Shown: positions 28,878 to 37,299, numbered from the stretch's first letter. The stretch is DNA of 64,000 nt from Paraglaciecola sp. L3A3 (GCF_009796765.1 NZ_CP047023.1:1595501-1659500), one strand, 5' to 3'. The notes: generated by a model not told the origin, from the sequence alone. Numbers and translations: made by a program.

Positions 28878-29657
28878 ATGAGTGTTGAAATTGCTACCAT
28901 AATGCAATATTTGGCAGATTTATTACTGCCATTTATGCGTATTTCCGGCATGTTCGCCGCTATGGTGGGGCTAAGTGCTAAAAGCGTGCCGACTACTACT
29001 CGAGCTTTACTGACTTTGTTTTTAACTTTATTGATTATGCCTATGGTTCCGCCAGTAAAAGTCGCCGAGTTGTTTTCGGTGGGAACGTTTTTATTGGTAA
29101 CACAGCAAATAATAATAGGTGTGTCTTTAGGGTTTTTATCGAATATGGTGTTGAATACTTTTGTACTTGCTGGGCAAGTGGTAGCAATGCAAACGGGCTT
29201 AGGTTTTGCTTCAATAGTTGACCCTGTTAATGGCATTAATGTGCCGGCGGTAGGTCAGTTTTATTTAATTTTAGCGACTTTATTATTTTGGGCACTCGAT
29301 GGGCATTTAGCCATGATCCGTATGATCGTGATGAGCTTTGAAGCTTTTCCTATAGGTGAAGCTTGGTTTGCTCCTGAGCAGTTTAGAGATATAGCTCATT
29401 GGGCTGGCTGGATGTTTATTTCCGCTTTAACGCTTTCATTGGCACCCATAGTGTCATTACTGATTGTTAACCTTGCTTTTGGTGTGATGACAAAAGCCGC
29501 ACCACAACTTAATATTTTTAGTATCGGTTTTTCTATCGCACAAATCATGGGGTTGATCATTATTTGGTTAACTCTAGATAACTTGACTCATCATTTTGAA
29601 GTGCTGTGGGATCGAGCCCAAACTATGATGTGTCAACTGGTTCAAGTTTGTCAGTAA
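28878..29657 (+). CDS. fliR: FliR, export-gate protein
   Basis: 259 residues with six or so membrane helices and the FliR motifs QTGLGFASIVDPVNG and APQLNIFSIGF. Partner of FliP and FliQ in the gate. A 31-base gap follows fliQ. Confidence 0.95.
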   Translation: MSVEIATIMQYLADLLLPFMRISGMFAAMVGLSAKSVPTTTRALLTLFLTLLIMPMVPPVKVAELFSVGTFLLVTQQIIIGVSLGFLSNMVLNTFVLAGQVVAMQTGLGFASIVDPVNGINVPAVGQFYLILATLLFWALDGHLAMIRMIVMSFEAFPIGEAWFAPEQFRDIAHWAGWMFISALTLSLAPIVSLLIVNLAFGVMTKAAPQLNIFSIGFSIAQIMGLIIIWLTLDNLTHHFEVLWDRAQTMMCQLVQVCQ

Positions 29658-29702
29658 TTTTACATAACGTGATTTTTAATACCCTATAAAAGGAGGTGAA
29701 GC

Positions 29703-30827
29703 ATGGCTGATAGTAATGAAAAAACAGAAGAACCCACCTCCAAAAAAATTGCTGACTCCCGTAAAAAGGGACAAATAGCTCGATCCAAAGAGTTATCAAC
29801 CACCTTAGTACTCATATCGAGTGCATTAACACTTTTGTTTATGGGAGCAGAAATTGCTCACGCTATATTTACTGTCACTAAACGCACTTTTACTTTATCA
29901 AGAGATGAAACCTACGATTACACGCATATGTTCCAAGCATGGGGTTTTGCCTTCGAAACTATCAGTTTTCCTGTTTTAGCTTACATGTTGATTGTGACTA
30001 TTGCCGGAGTGTATGGAAACATCGCTTTGGGGGGATATAACTTTACTTGGCAATCTGCTGCACCTAAAGCCTCTAAAATTAGCCCCATAGCTGGTTTTAA
30101 ACGTATGTTTGGTATGAATAGTGTGGTTGAACTGCTAAAGGCTATCGCTAAGTTTTTTGTTGTAGCAACAATGGCCTATATCGCATTGCTTATTTTTAGA
30201 GATGAAGCATTACACCTTGATATGGAATTGTACCCACTGAATCTTTTTCATGCTTTAGACTTAATTAGTTGGGCTTTTTTAATTTTGTGTTGTGCGCTAA
30301 TTCCTATTGCTGTTTTTGATGTGCCTTATCAAAGTTACAAACATAACAAAGAAATGAAGATGTCTTTGCAAGAAGTGAAAGATGAAAGAAAAAATGCCGA
30401 TGGAGACCCACAAGTTAAAGGCAGAATTAGAAAGTTACAATATCAAGCCGCCGCCAACCGAATGATGAAAGAAGTACCAAATGCTGACGTAATAGTGACC
30501 AACCCGACGCATTATTCGGTGGCATTAAAATATGATCAACATGGTACTAGGGCACCAGTCTTGGTTGCTAAAGGTGTAGATGAAATGGCTATGCATATAC
30601 GTAAAATAGCCAATGGTAATGACGTACCAATTGTTGCTTCACCCATGTTAGCGCGGGCTATTTATTACTCCACCGAAGCTGAACATGAGATCCCTGAAAA
30701 ACTCTTTATGGCAGTGGCACAAGTACTGGCATATGTTTATCAACTTAAAGCCTATAACAAAGGCAAAGGTAAAAAACCAAAACCACTGCGCAAAGACCTG
30801 CCTATTCCTCCTGAATTAAGACGCTAG
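29703..30827 (+). CDS. flhB: FlhB, export specificity switch
   Basis: 374 residues with the strong ribosome-binding site AAGGAGGTG. Four membrane helices, then the cytoplasmic domain with the self-cleaving site NPTH (VIVTNPTHYSVAL) and the KGVDEMAMHIRKIA segment. It switches export from rod/hook to filament proteins, with FliK. It is the last flagellar gene before the foreign insert; flhA normally follows directly. Confidence 0.96.
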   Translation: MADSNEKTEEPTSKKIADSRKKGQIARSKELSTTLVLISSALTLLFMGAEIAHAIFTVTKRTFTLSRDETYDYTHMFQAWGFAFETISFPVLAYMLIVTIAGVYGNIALGGYNFTWQSAAPKASKISPIAGFKRMFGMNSVVELLKAIAKFFVVATMAYIALLIFRDEALHLDMELYPLNLFHALDLISWAFLILCCALIPIAVFDVPYQSYKHNKEMKMSLQEVKDERKNADGDPQVKGRIRKLQYQAAANRMMKEVPNADVIVTNPTHYSVALKYDQHGTRAPVLVAKGVDEMAMHIRKIANGNDVPIVASPMLARAIYYSTEAEHEIPEKLFMAVAQVLAYVYQLKAYNKGKGKKPKPLRKDLPIPPELRR

Positions 30828-30864
30828 GTTGCTTGTTAGGCCGGTTATGCGCTGCGCGCAGCAA

Positions 30865-31143
30865 GCATGACTTCGTCACTTATGTGCTGCGCACACTTTT
30901 ATTCGCTGTGCTCATCGTCATCCATGACGTTTTTGATACGGCGTCCCTGCCGCACCAGATACTCTTTTTCAACAGCAAAAAAGAGTATCCAGAAAACGCC
31001 GCGCTCCAGCCAAGTTCTATTACCTGCGCGACTTGCCTAATAGAGGTCGCAAAGAAGTGTTCCCGACACACTTTGCTAAAATGACATCCATGTCATTTTC
31101 CCTCTATTAGCCTACGTTGCTCGGCGAACTTGGAGTCGCGGGG
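30865..31143 (+). repeat. Structured repeat unit 1
   Basis: Order of parts: mini-hairpin TGAC-TTC-GTCA (30868-30878); a 37-base block (30898-30934) shared with unit 2 at all but one position and containing CGTCAT-CC-ATGACG; hairpin CGGC/GCCG (30939-30952); 12-bp hairpin GATACTCTTTTT/AAAAAAGAGTATC with loop CAACAGC and one extra A (30958-30989); then a long arm CGCGCTCCA..CCAAGTTC (31000-31017) pairing with GAACTTGGAGTCGCG (31126-31140). Inside the arm lie a 10-bp stem CTAATAGAGG/CCTCTATTAG (31037-31046 with 31101-31110) and AAAATGACAT-CC-ATGTCATTTT (31078-31099). Confidence 0.8.
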
Positions 31144-31152
31144 AAATCAAAA

Positions 31153-31491
31153 GCATGGCTACGCCACTTATGCGCTGCGCTTAGCAATATTCTTAAGATT
31201 ATTCACTTCGTTCACAAAGCATGTACTGCGTTTATTTTATTCGCTGTGCTCACCGTCATCCATGACGTTTTTCACCCAGCATCCCTGCTGGGCGATTTAC
31301 TTCTTTTCAACAGCAAAAAGAAGTAAACAAGAAACGCCGCGCTCCAAACAAATTCCTAATCCATAAAACTTTTGGCTTTTATGTCGAAACGGCAATAAGT
31401 CGCGTCCTGCTATAAAAGATTGCCTTGTCCGAACGTCCTTGTTCGGACATTCGACAAGCCAAAAATTTGATGGGGAATTTGTAGTCGCGGG
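31153..31491 (+). repeat. Structured repeat unit 2
   Basis: Same order as unit 1 with different stem sequences: TGGC-TAC-GCCA (31156-31166); shared block 31236-31272; hairpin CCCAGCA/TGCTGGG with loop TCCC (31275-31292); hairpin TTTACTTCTTTT/AAAAAGAAGTAAA with the same CAACAGC loop and the same extra A (31296-31327); arm CGCGCTCCA..ACAAATTCC (31339-31356) pairing with GGAATTTGTAGTCGCG (31474-31489). The inner part has a 9-bp hairpin TGTCCGAAC/GTTCGGACA (31426-31449) and CATAAAA/TTTTATG (31362-31383). About 50 extra bases separate the first mini-hairpin from the shared block. Confidence 0.8.
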
Positions 31492-31764
31492 TAAAGCAAC
31501 CGCATCGGCTTCGCCGACAAAGTTAAAAGCATGTGCTTCGCACACAGGGCATGGCTGCGTCACTAAAGTATTCAACAACTAGTTGGCTCAGACTAGCTTA
31601 GGTTACAAACAACTGCTAACCCAACATAGCCATTTATATGCAGTGGGTGGTTTCAATCCGCATATATGCATGTTGAACTAAGCCGCTACGCGGAGCCTGC
31701 TTTTTTGGTCTGATCGATCACACTTGTAGATGGGTAATGTTGCCCATTTATCAAGAGAATTGTG

Positions 31765-32607
31765 ATGACTCCATTACGTCAATCTTTGATCGACGAGTGC
31801 CAGATCAGAGGATATTCCACTCGTACGCGTGATACCTATATTTATGCTGTAGAACAACTTGCCAAGTACTACCATCAATCCCCCGAGAAGTTAACCGATG
31901 AACAATTGGAGCAGTATTTTCGTTCATTGAGTTTGGAGCGTGGCTTGTCATGCTCAACTATTCATGTGCAATTAAATGGTATTCATTTTTTGTACAAGCA
32001 TGTGCTTAAACGTACGTTTTGTATTGAGGTGGTGTGGCCTAAAAGGCCCCGTACTATTCCTATTTTATTATCTAAAGCAGAGGTAAAACAGATAGTGGCG
32101 CATTGTCGTCACGAGAAGTATCGCACCATGTTGAAGATGTATTATGGCTGCGGATTGAGACTCAATGAGCTGGTGCATGTAAAGGTGCAAGATATAGACG
32201 GAGCCCGTCAAACATTGCGAATTCATAATGGCAAGGGTAACAAAGACAGAGATGTGGTGTTAACCATGTCGTTGTTGCATATTTTACGGGCTTACTGGCA
32301 CCATTTTCGCTCGACAGATTGGTTGTTTTTCTCAAGCCGAGGCATGGCATTTAAGGTGGGGAATACGTCGGTACAAAAGGCTTTTCGCGAAGCCTGTAAG
32401 TTGGCAGGTGTGACGAAGAAGTGCAGTATTCATAGTCTGCGACATGCCTATGCCACGCATCAGTTAGAAGGTGGCATGCCACTTAACCAGCTTCAGCAAC
32501 AACTAGGTCATGCCGATATTCGAACGACTCAACATTATTTGCATTGGTTGCCCGAGCTAAATAATGGTGCCCAAGATTTAATGGCAGATTGGGATGGTGT
32601 GTCATGA
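31765..32607 (+). CDS. Tyrosine recombinase associated with IS91-like element
   Basis: 280 residues from ATG 31765 (a GTG at 31762 is adjacent). N-terminal SAM-like core-binding domain (YSTRTRDTYIYAVEQLAKYY), then the catalytic domain with Arg in YYGCGLRLNELVHV, Lys in GKGNKDRDVVL, the HxxR box SIHSLRHAYATH, a second His/Trp-type position in LGHADIRTTQHYLH and the Tyr nucleophile there. There is no extra patch typical of integron integrases, so I read it as the recombinase that travels with IS91-family transposases. Its stop overlaps the transposase start as ATGA, so they are coupled. Confidence 0.85.
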   Translation: MTPLRQSLIDECQIRGYSTRTRDTYIYAVEQLAKYYHQSPEKLTDEQLEQYFRSLSLERGLSCSTIHVQLNGIHFLYKHVLKRTFCIEVVWPKRPRTIPILLSKAEVKQIVAHCRHEKYRTMLKMYYGCGLRLNELVHVKVQDIDGARQTLRIHNGKGNKDRDVVLTMSLLHILRAYWHHFRSTDWLFFSSRGMAFKVGNTSVQKAFREACKLAGVTKKCSIHSLRHAYATHQLEGGMPLNQLQQQLGHADIRTTQHYLHWLPELNNGAQDLMADWDGVS

Positions 32608-33713
32608 GTGCGCTGCATGTGGCGGATGCGTTACAGCAATTCCTGCCAGCGTATCGACAACATCATACATTGAGTTATCAACAAGATAAGGTATGCCGAC
32701 ATATAGTGGATTGTCGAACAGGGAAATTAGGTATGCAGCAGTGGCAATGCGGGTCGTGTTCGTTTGATAAAGTGGTGTATTGCTCGTGCCGAGATAGGCA
32801 TTGTCCCCGCTGCCAGGGTAAGCAAACAGCACAATGGGTTGAGCAACAACAAGGGAATGTGTTGCCATGCAAGTATTTCCATCTGGTGTTCACCTTACCT
32901 CATGAATTGAACGTGATAAGTCAGTATGCCCCTGAAAGTCTGTACAAAAGTCTGTACAAAAGTCTGTTTCAGGCAGTGTGGGCGACCTTGAGTCAATTTG
33001 CAATATCCCGTAAAAATCTGAAAGGGCAATTGGGCATGACAGCCGTGTTACACACGTGGGGGCAAACCTTAAGCCAGCATATTCACTTGCATTGTCTTAT
33101 TCCTGGCGGGGCAGTGGATGAGCAGGCACACTGGCAAAGTGTCAAAAAGGCGTATTTGTTTCCTGTAAAAGCTTTATCTACTGTATTCAGGGCTAAGATG
33201 TTGGCGGCACTCAGGTCATGTGAATTGGCTGTCCCCCAAGCGCAGATGTTAATGAGTAAAGCTTGGTGTGTGTACAGTAAACCTTGTTTGTGTCAGCCCA
33301 AAACAGTTATTCGTTATTTAGGTCGGTATACGAAAAAAGGCATGCTCAATGAGTCGAGATTACAGGCTATAAGTGAAGAGAAGGTCACCTTCAATTACAA
33401 AGATTATGCAGATGGTAATCAGCATAAACAGATGACACTTAGGGGTGAAGAATTTGTGCGTCGTTACCTCAGTCATATTCTACCAAAGGGTTTGATGCGC
33501 GTGCGGCACTTTGGTTTTTTAGCGAATTGTTGTCGACGTAAAAAACTTGAGGTCATTCGACGACAATTACCTGACATGGTGGAGCAACAGGACAATGAAG
33601 AAACATACGAACCCGCTAAATACTGGCCTTGTCCAGCATGTAAAGCAGGTGTGCTGATGTTGACGTCAATCGTACTGCCGCCCCTCAATGTTCAGAAGAT
33701 AGCAAGTGGCTAA
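32604..33713 (+). CDS. IS91-family (Y2) transposase
   Basis: 369 residues from ATG 32604, which overlaps the recombinase stop. N-terminal zinc-binding domain with Cys-rich knuckles (CGSCSFDKVVYCSCRDRHCPRCQ), then the Y2 transposase domain with the HIHLHCLIPGG metal-binding histidines and RYLGRYTKKG tyrosine region, and C-terminal VRHFGFLANCCRRKK. It would nick single strands and drive rolling-circle transposition. The gene looks intact. A perfect in-frame 12-base tandem duplication (32938-32961) gives LYKSLYKSL. Confidence 0.9.
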   Translation: MSALHVADALQQFLPAYRQHHTLSYQQDKVCRHIVDCRTGKLGMQQWQCGSCSFDKVVYCSCRDRHCPRCQGKQTAQWVEQQQGNVLPCKYFHLVFTLPHELNVISQYAPESLYKSLYKSLFQAVWATLSQFAISRKNLKGQLGMTAVLHTWGQTLSQHIHLHCLIPGGAVDEQAHWQSVKKAYLFPVKALSTVFRAKMLAALRSCELAVPQAQMLMSKAWCVYSKPCLCQPKTVIRYLGRYTKKGMLNESRLQAISEEKVTFNYKDYADGNQHKQMTLRGEEFVRRYLSHILPKGLMRVRHFGFLANCCRRKKLEVIRRQLPDMVEQQDNEETYEPAKYWPCPACKAGVLMLTSIVLPPLNVQKIASG

Positions 33714-34058
33714 GATAATCGTATGACGGTCTAATACAGACCGATAAAGACGCAGTAATATGACAGGTAAATCACTGTCATGGGTTAGGCTGGCCTATCG
33801 TTTGGAAAACAAGATAAAGAGTCGATAATATGATAACCAGTACCGTGTTTAACATAAAAATATTGCTCATAGTGGCTGGTAGGTATGCGAATAAACTTGC
33901 CCTTGATACGCGAACCGCTATTCCTTTCAAATACAAATTCCATTAGCATAAACAATACCAATAAATTTAAGGGCAGGGTCTCGGCTTTGTCCAACAAGGT
34001 GATTATTCGTCACACACTACGTGCCGTATAATCACTAAGTAGTTAATTGTCTCTATCT
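33714..34058. other. Intergenic stretch right of the transposase
   Basis: About 345 bases. It has the two hairpins listed with the element and an 8-bp inverted repeat GTGATTAT (33999-34006) / ATAATCAC (34028-34035) just before the next gene, which could be an operator or terminator-like structure. On the minus strand an open frame of 70 codons (33785-33997, TTG start) shows no recognisable family and no clear ribosome-binding site. Confidence 0.5.
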
Positions 34059-34811
34059 ATGAAAGTTGTTACTTGGAACTGTAATGGAGCACTCAGACGA
34101 AAGCTTGCAGAAGCAGATAGCTTACAAGCCGACGTTTTAGTGATTCAGGAATGCGAGGATCCTGCGCTATCGACACCGGCCTACAGAGACTGGGCCGGTT
34201 CTTACCTGTGGGTTGGCGAGTCGAAAAATCGTGGCATCGGCATATTTCCTCGGAATGGTCACCTGATTGAAAAGTTAGATTGGAGTGGCAGCTTTTCCGT
34301 GCCTGGGTTGTTTAGCAGAAGTGAAACGCTGAATTGGAGTACGGGAGATCTCAGGCTTTTTCTCCCTTTCACTATAAACAGAGATCTCACTGTGTTGGCA
34401 GTCTGGACGAAGGGGCGAAATGACGAAGCATTTGGGTACATGGGGCAATTCTGGAAATACCTTCAAATTCATCGTGCAGATCTGAGCCAACCAAAGACAC
34501 TCATTCTTGGCGATTTTAATAGCAATGTGCGCTGGGATAAGCCGGACCGATGGTGGAATCATTCAGACGTGGTTGCTGAGCTCAGCGAGATGGGTTTCAA
34601 GAGCCAGTATCATCGAGCTTTTGATGAAGAACAGGGCAACGAGTCCAACCCAACATTCTTCTTGCAGCGGAACCGTGAGAAGGCGTACCACATTGATTAC
34701 TTTTTTACCTCGTCAGACTTTACAGAAGAATGTGATTTGAAGATGGGTCAGCACGACGGTTGGATTTCGATTAGTGATCACGTGCCGTTGACGCTGAGCA
34801 TCAACAATTAA
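34059..34811 (+). CDS. Endonuclease/exonuclease/phosphatase-family protein
   Basis: 250 residues from ATG 34059; an in-frame TTG at 34047 is less likely because [10 protein letters not shown] is the usual family N-terminus. The metal-binding and catalytic positions of the EEP (DNase I-like) fold are present: Asn in WNCNG, Glu in VIQECED, the Asp/Asn pair in LGDFNSN and the Asp-His in ISDHVPL. Relatives cut nucleic acids or phosphoesters; substrate unknown. Its codon use is visibly richer in G+C than the flagellar genes, so it was probably brought in with the neighbouring mobile element. It could be a cargo or defence-type gene, but nothing in the sequence proves this. Confidence 0.85.
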   Translation: MKVVTWNCNGALRRKLAEADSLQADVLVIQECEDPALSTPAYRDWAGSYLWVGESKNRGIGIFPRNGHLIEKLDWSGSFSVPGLFSRSETLNWSTGDLRLFLPFTINRDLTVLAVWTKGRNDEAFGYMGQFWKYLQIHRADLSQPKTLILGDFNSNVRWDKPDRWWNHSDVVAELSEMGFKSQYHRAFDEEQGNESNPTFFLQRNREKAYHIDYFFTSSDFTEECDLKMGQHDGWISISDHVPLTLSINN

Positions 34812-35133
34812 TCGGGTAGCCGGAGGTGTCCTCCAGCCCACACTACAGCCTGAAACTCAATGAGTTCGTCGACTTTGATTTTTGAAGAATGGATTCCTGC
34901 TAACGACATGCAGCAATGACTAAATTGTCGACTGTGGTTTTCTAATTTCGATCTTTGGCTTTTTCTCGTAACTCGCCGCTGAATTACAGATCAGTTTTTT
35001 GCTATCCACTAAAATCTATCTCCTATCTAATGCATCTAATCTTTTCCTCGCCGTTATTTCTACTTAAGTTATTTATAGTGATCCGTATAAATTACCGGCA
35101 AACGATTGTGACCTTTGATTATTTTGAGCGACT
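34812..35133. other. Intergenic stretch between insert and flhA promoter
   Basis: About 320 bases without a gene. Near its start are two small hairpins, GGAGG-TGT-CCTCC (34821-34833) and AACTC-AAT-GAGTT (34855-34868 region), the first a possible terminator without a T run. Two GTCGAC palindromes lie about 60 bases apart (about 34869 and 34927). The junction between foreign and native DNA should lie here. Confidence 0.5.
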
Positions 35134-35149
35134 TGGCGCACTAGTTGCT
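35134..35149 (+). promoter_or_regulatory. Sigma-54 promoter of flhA
   Basis: TGGCGC-N5-TTGCT with GG at 35135-35136 and GC at 35147-35148, ten bases apart. It lies about 50 bases before the flhA ATG and on the flhA side of the insertion, so flhA-fliA-che transcription does not depend on read-through from flhB. Confidence 0.8.
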
Positions 35150-35199
35150 ATCACTTCAGTTAATCATTCGAAAACCAATAAAGCGTCAATTTTTTGTTT

Positions 35200-37299
35200 A
35201 TGGAATTAACTTCGTATTTAAATCGATTCGACAAGAATAAACTAAAGTCTGCGACAACTGGTTTAGGCGCTCCTATAGTGTTGTTGGCTATTATGGGTAT
35301 GGTTATTTTACCTATGCCGGCGTTTTTGTTGGACATATTATTTAGTTTTAATATCGCTTTATCCCTAGTGGTTATTCTGGTTTCAGTTTTTACTAAAAAG
35401 CCTGTAGATTTTGGTATTTTCCCCCTTGTTTTATTAATTGCCACTGTATTAAGACTGGCACTGAACGTAGCTTCCACCCGTATTGTGTTGCTTGAAGGAC
35501 ATGAAGGTGGTGCAGCTGCGGGGAAAGTGATTGAGGCTTTTGGTGCAGTGGTTATTGGTGGTAACTATGCCGTCGGTATTGTGGTTTTTGCCATATTATT
35601 AATTATAAACTTTAAAGTTGTGACCGCGGGCGCAGGGCGAATATCTGAAGTAAGTGCACGTTTTACTTTAGATGCAATGCCGGGTAAACAGATGGCCATA
35701 GATGCAGATTTGAATGCTGGCTTTATAGATTCAGATGAGGCTCGTAAACGCCGTTTTGAAATTACCAGTGAAGCAGATTTTTACGGCTCTATGGATGGTG
35801 CGTCAAAATTTGTAAAAGGTGATGCCATCGCTGGTTTGTTTATTATGTTGATAAATATAGTAGGCGGCTTATTTATAGGTATGATCCAACATGATTTGGC
35901 CTTTTCCGATGCCATCGAAATTTATACTTTATTGACCATAGGTGATGGTTTAGTTGCGCAAATCCCGTCTTTATTATTGTCTGTAGCTACTGCGATTATT
36001 GTGACACGAGAAAACGATTCTCAAGAAATGGGCCAAGAGTTAACTAAACAATTAGGTAATCAAAGAGCTTTATACATTACCAGTGGTATTTTATTTGTGA
36101 TGGGGATAGTCCCAGGTATGCCACATATAGCGTTTCTTGGTTTTAGTGCAGCTGTTGGTGGTTATGCATTTTATAGTCATTGGTTAGCAGAAAAACGGGC
36201 TAATGAACCTGAAGTTGTCAGCCAATTGCCTGAACAAAGTAACGCACCTCAAGAAATTAAAGAATTAGGTTGGGATGATGTTCAACATGTCGACACTATT
36301 GGCTTAGAAGTTGGATATCGATTAATCCCGTTAGTCGACAAAGCTCAAGGAGGGGAGTTATTAACCCGAATTAAAGGTGTACGTAAAAAATTATCTCAAG
36401 AGTTAGGTTTTTTAATTCCGCCAGTGCATATTCGCGATAATTTAGATTTAAGCCCTAATAATTATACCATTGCTATGTTAGGTGTGACTGTGGGGGAATC
36501 TGAGCTTAGCCATGACAATGAGCTAGCGATTAATCCTGGGCAAGTATTTGGCAAGCTAGAGGGTAAAGTGACCACTGATCCTGCGTTTGGTTTAGATGCA
36601 GTTTGGATTAAAGCTAATCAAAGAGAGCATGCACAAACCTTAGGTTATACGGTTGTGGATGCTGCCACTGTAGTAGCCACACATTTAAGTCAATTATTAA
36701 CCAACAATGCTTATCAACTATTGGGCCATGAAGAAGTTCAACAGTTGCTCGATTTACTTGCTAAAAATAGCCCTAAATTAGTTGAAGGCTTAGTACCGGA
36801 TATCTTGCCATTAAGTACTGTGGTCAAAGTATTGCAAACGCTTTTATATGAAGGTGTACCTATAAGGGACATGCGTAGCATAGTGCAGACACTATGCGAA
36901 TTTGGCCCGAAGAGTCAAGATCCTGATGTACTAGTCTCTGCAGTACGTATTGCTCTAAAACGATTAATTGTCCAAGAGATTAACAGCGGCGCCCCAGAAA
37001 TACCTGTCATAACTCTGGCGCCAGAGTTGGAACAGATGTTGCACCAGTCACTTCAAGCAGGTGGTGCCGAAGGTGCTGGCATCGAGCCGGGTTTAGCTGA
37101 ACGTTTACAAAGTTCACTAAATGAAGCGACTCAACAACAAGAGTTAGCTGGTGAACCGGCAGTATTATTGACTTCAGGCATGTTACGCCCAGTTTTATCT
37201 AAGTTTTTAAAACATTCAGTGAGTGGGTTACATGTTCTTTCATATCAGGAAATTCCTGATGATAAACAAATTAAAATCGTGAGTGCTGTGGGTCAATAA
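35200..37299 (+). CDS. flhA: FlhA, export-gate protein
   Basis: 699 residues from ATG 35200; a TTG two codons upstream is less likely. Eight or so membrane helices in the first 330 residues, containing the FHIPEP signature RLALNVASTRIVLLEG (~residues 90-105) and the charged loop with DADLNAGFIDSDEARKRR. The C-terminal cytoplasmic part (from ~350) binds chaperones and FliI/FliJ. Looks complete despite the insert 5'. Confidence 0.96.
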   Translation: MELTSYLNRFDKNKLKSATTGLGAPIVLLAIMGMVILPMPAFLLDILFSFNIALSLVVILVSVFTKKPVDFGIFPLVLLIATVLRLALNVASTRIVLLEGHEGGAAAGKVIEAFGAVVIGGNYAVGIVVFAILLIINFKVVTAGAGRISEVSARFTLDAMPGKQMAIDADLNAGFIDSDEARKRRFEITSEADFYGSMDGASKFVKGDAIAGLFIMLINIVGGLFIGMIQHDLAFSDAIEIYTLLTIGDGLVAQIPSLLLSVATAIIVTRENDSQEMGQELTKQLGNQRALYITSGILFVMGIVPGMPHIAFLGFSAAVGGYAFYSHWLAEKRANEPEVVSQLPEQSNAPQEIKELGWDDVQHVDTIGLEVGYRLIPLVDKAQGGELLTRIKGVRKKLSQELGFLIPPVHIRDNLDLSPNNYTIAMLGVTVGESELSHDNELAINPGQVFGKLEGKVTTDPAFGLDAVWIKANQREHAQTLGYTVVDAATVVATHLSQLLTNNAYQLLGHEEVQQLLDLLAKNSPKLVEGLVPDILPLSTVVKVLQTLLYEGVPIRDMRSIVQTLCEFGPKSQDPDVLVSAVRIALKRLIVQEINSGAPEIPVITLAPELEQMLHQSLQAGGAEGAGIEPGLAERLQSSLNEATQQQELAGEPAVLLTSGMLRPVLSKFLKHSVSGLHVLSYQEIPDDKQIKIVSAVGQ

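Larger units (their letters stand above)
30840..31600. repeat. Dense palindromic repeat region
   Basis: No credible gene; the short open frames here have no family resemblance and only reflect the repeats. The stretch is a patchwork of hairpins. It contains two diverged copies of a structured unit (listed separately) and loose mini-hairpins such as TCGGC-TTC-GCCGA (31505-31517) and TGTGC-TTC-GCACA (31532-31544). Base composition is richer in G+C than the flagellar genes. It directly abuts the IS91-like element. Confidence 0.85.
31730..33781 (+). mobile_element. IS91-like element with tyrosine recombinase
   Basis: Two overlapping genes, a XerC/D-like integrase and a Y2/IS91-type transposase, with palindromes at both sides: ATGGG/CCCAT (31732-31749 region) at the left, CGGTCT/AGACCG (33727-33743) and ATGACAG/CTGTCAT (33760-33781) at the right. 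IS91 elements move by rolling circle and have hairpin ends rather than long inverted repeats. The exact ends cannot be set from one copy; the limits given are the outermost hairpins I can see. It sits inside the flagellar cluster between flhB and flhA. Confidence 0.7.

Noticed and set aside
30833..31578. Several 60-90-codon open frames in the repeat region
   Set aside because: They run through hairpins on both strands, have no start signals and no recognisable domains.
30840..31600. CRISPR array
   Set aside because: The repeats are long, diverged and differently spaced; there are no short identical repeats with unique spacers and no cas genes.
31765..32607. Integron integrase and attC cassettes
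   Set aside because: The recombinase lacks the extra integron-integrase patch, and the hairpin arms lack RYYYAAC/GTTRRRY core sites.
33785..33997. Minus-strand 70-codon frame next to the transposase
   Set aside because: TTG start without a ribosome-binding site and no family resemblance; kept only as a remark in the intergenic entry.
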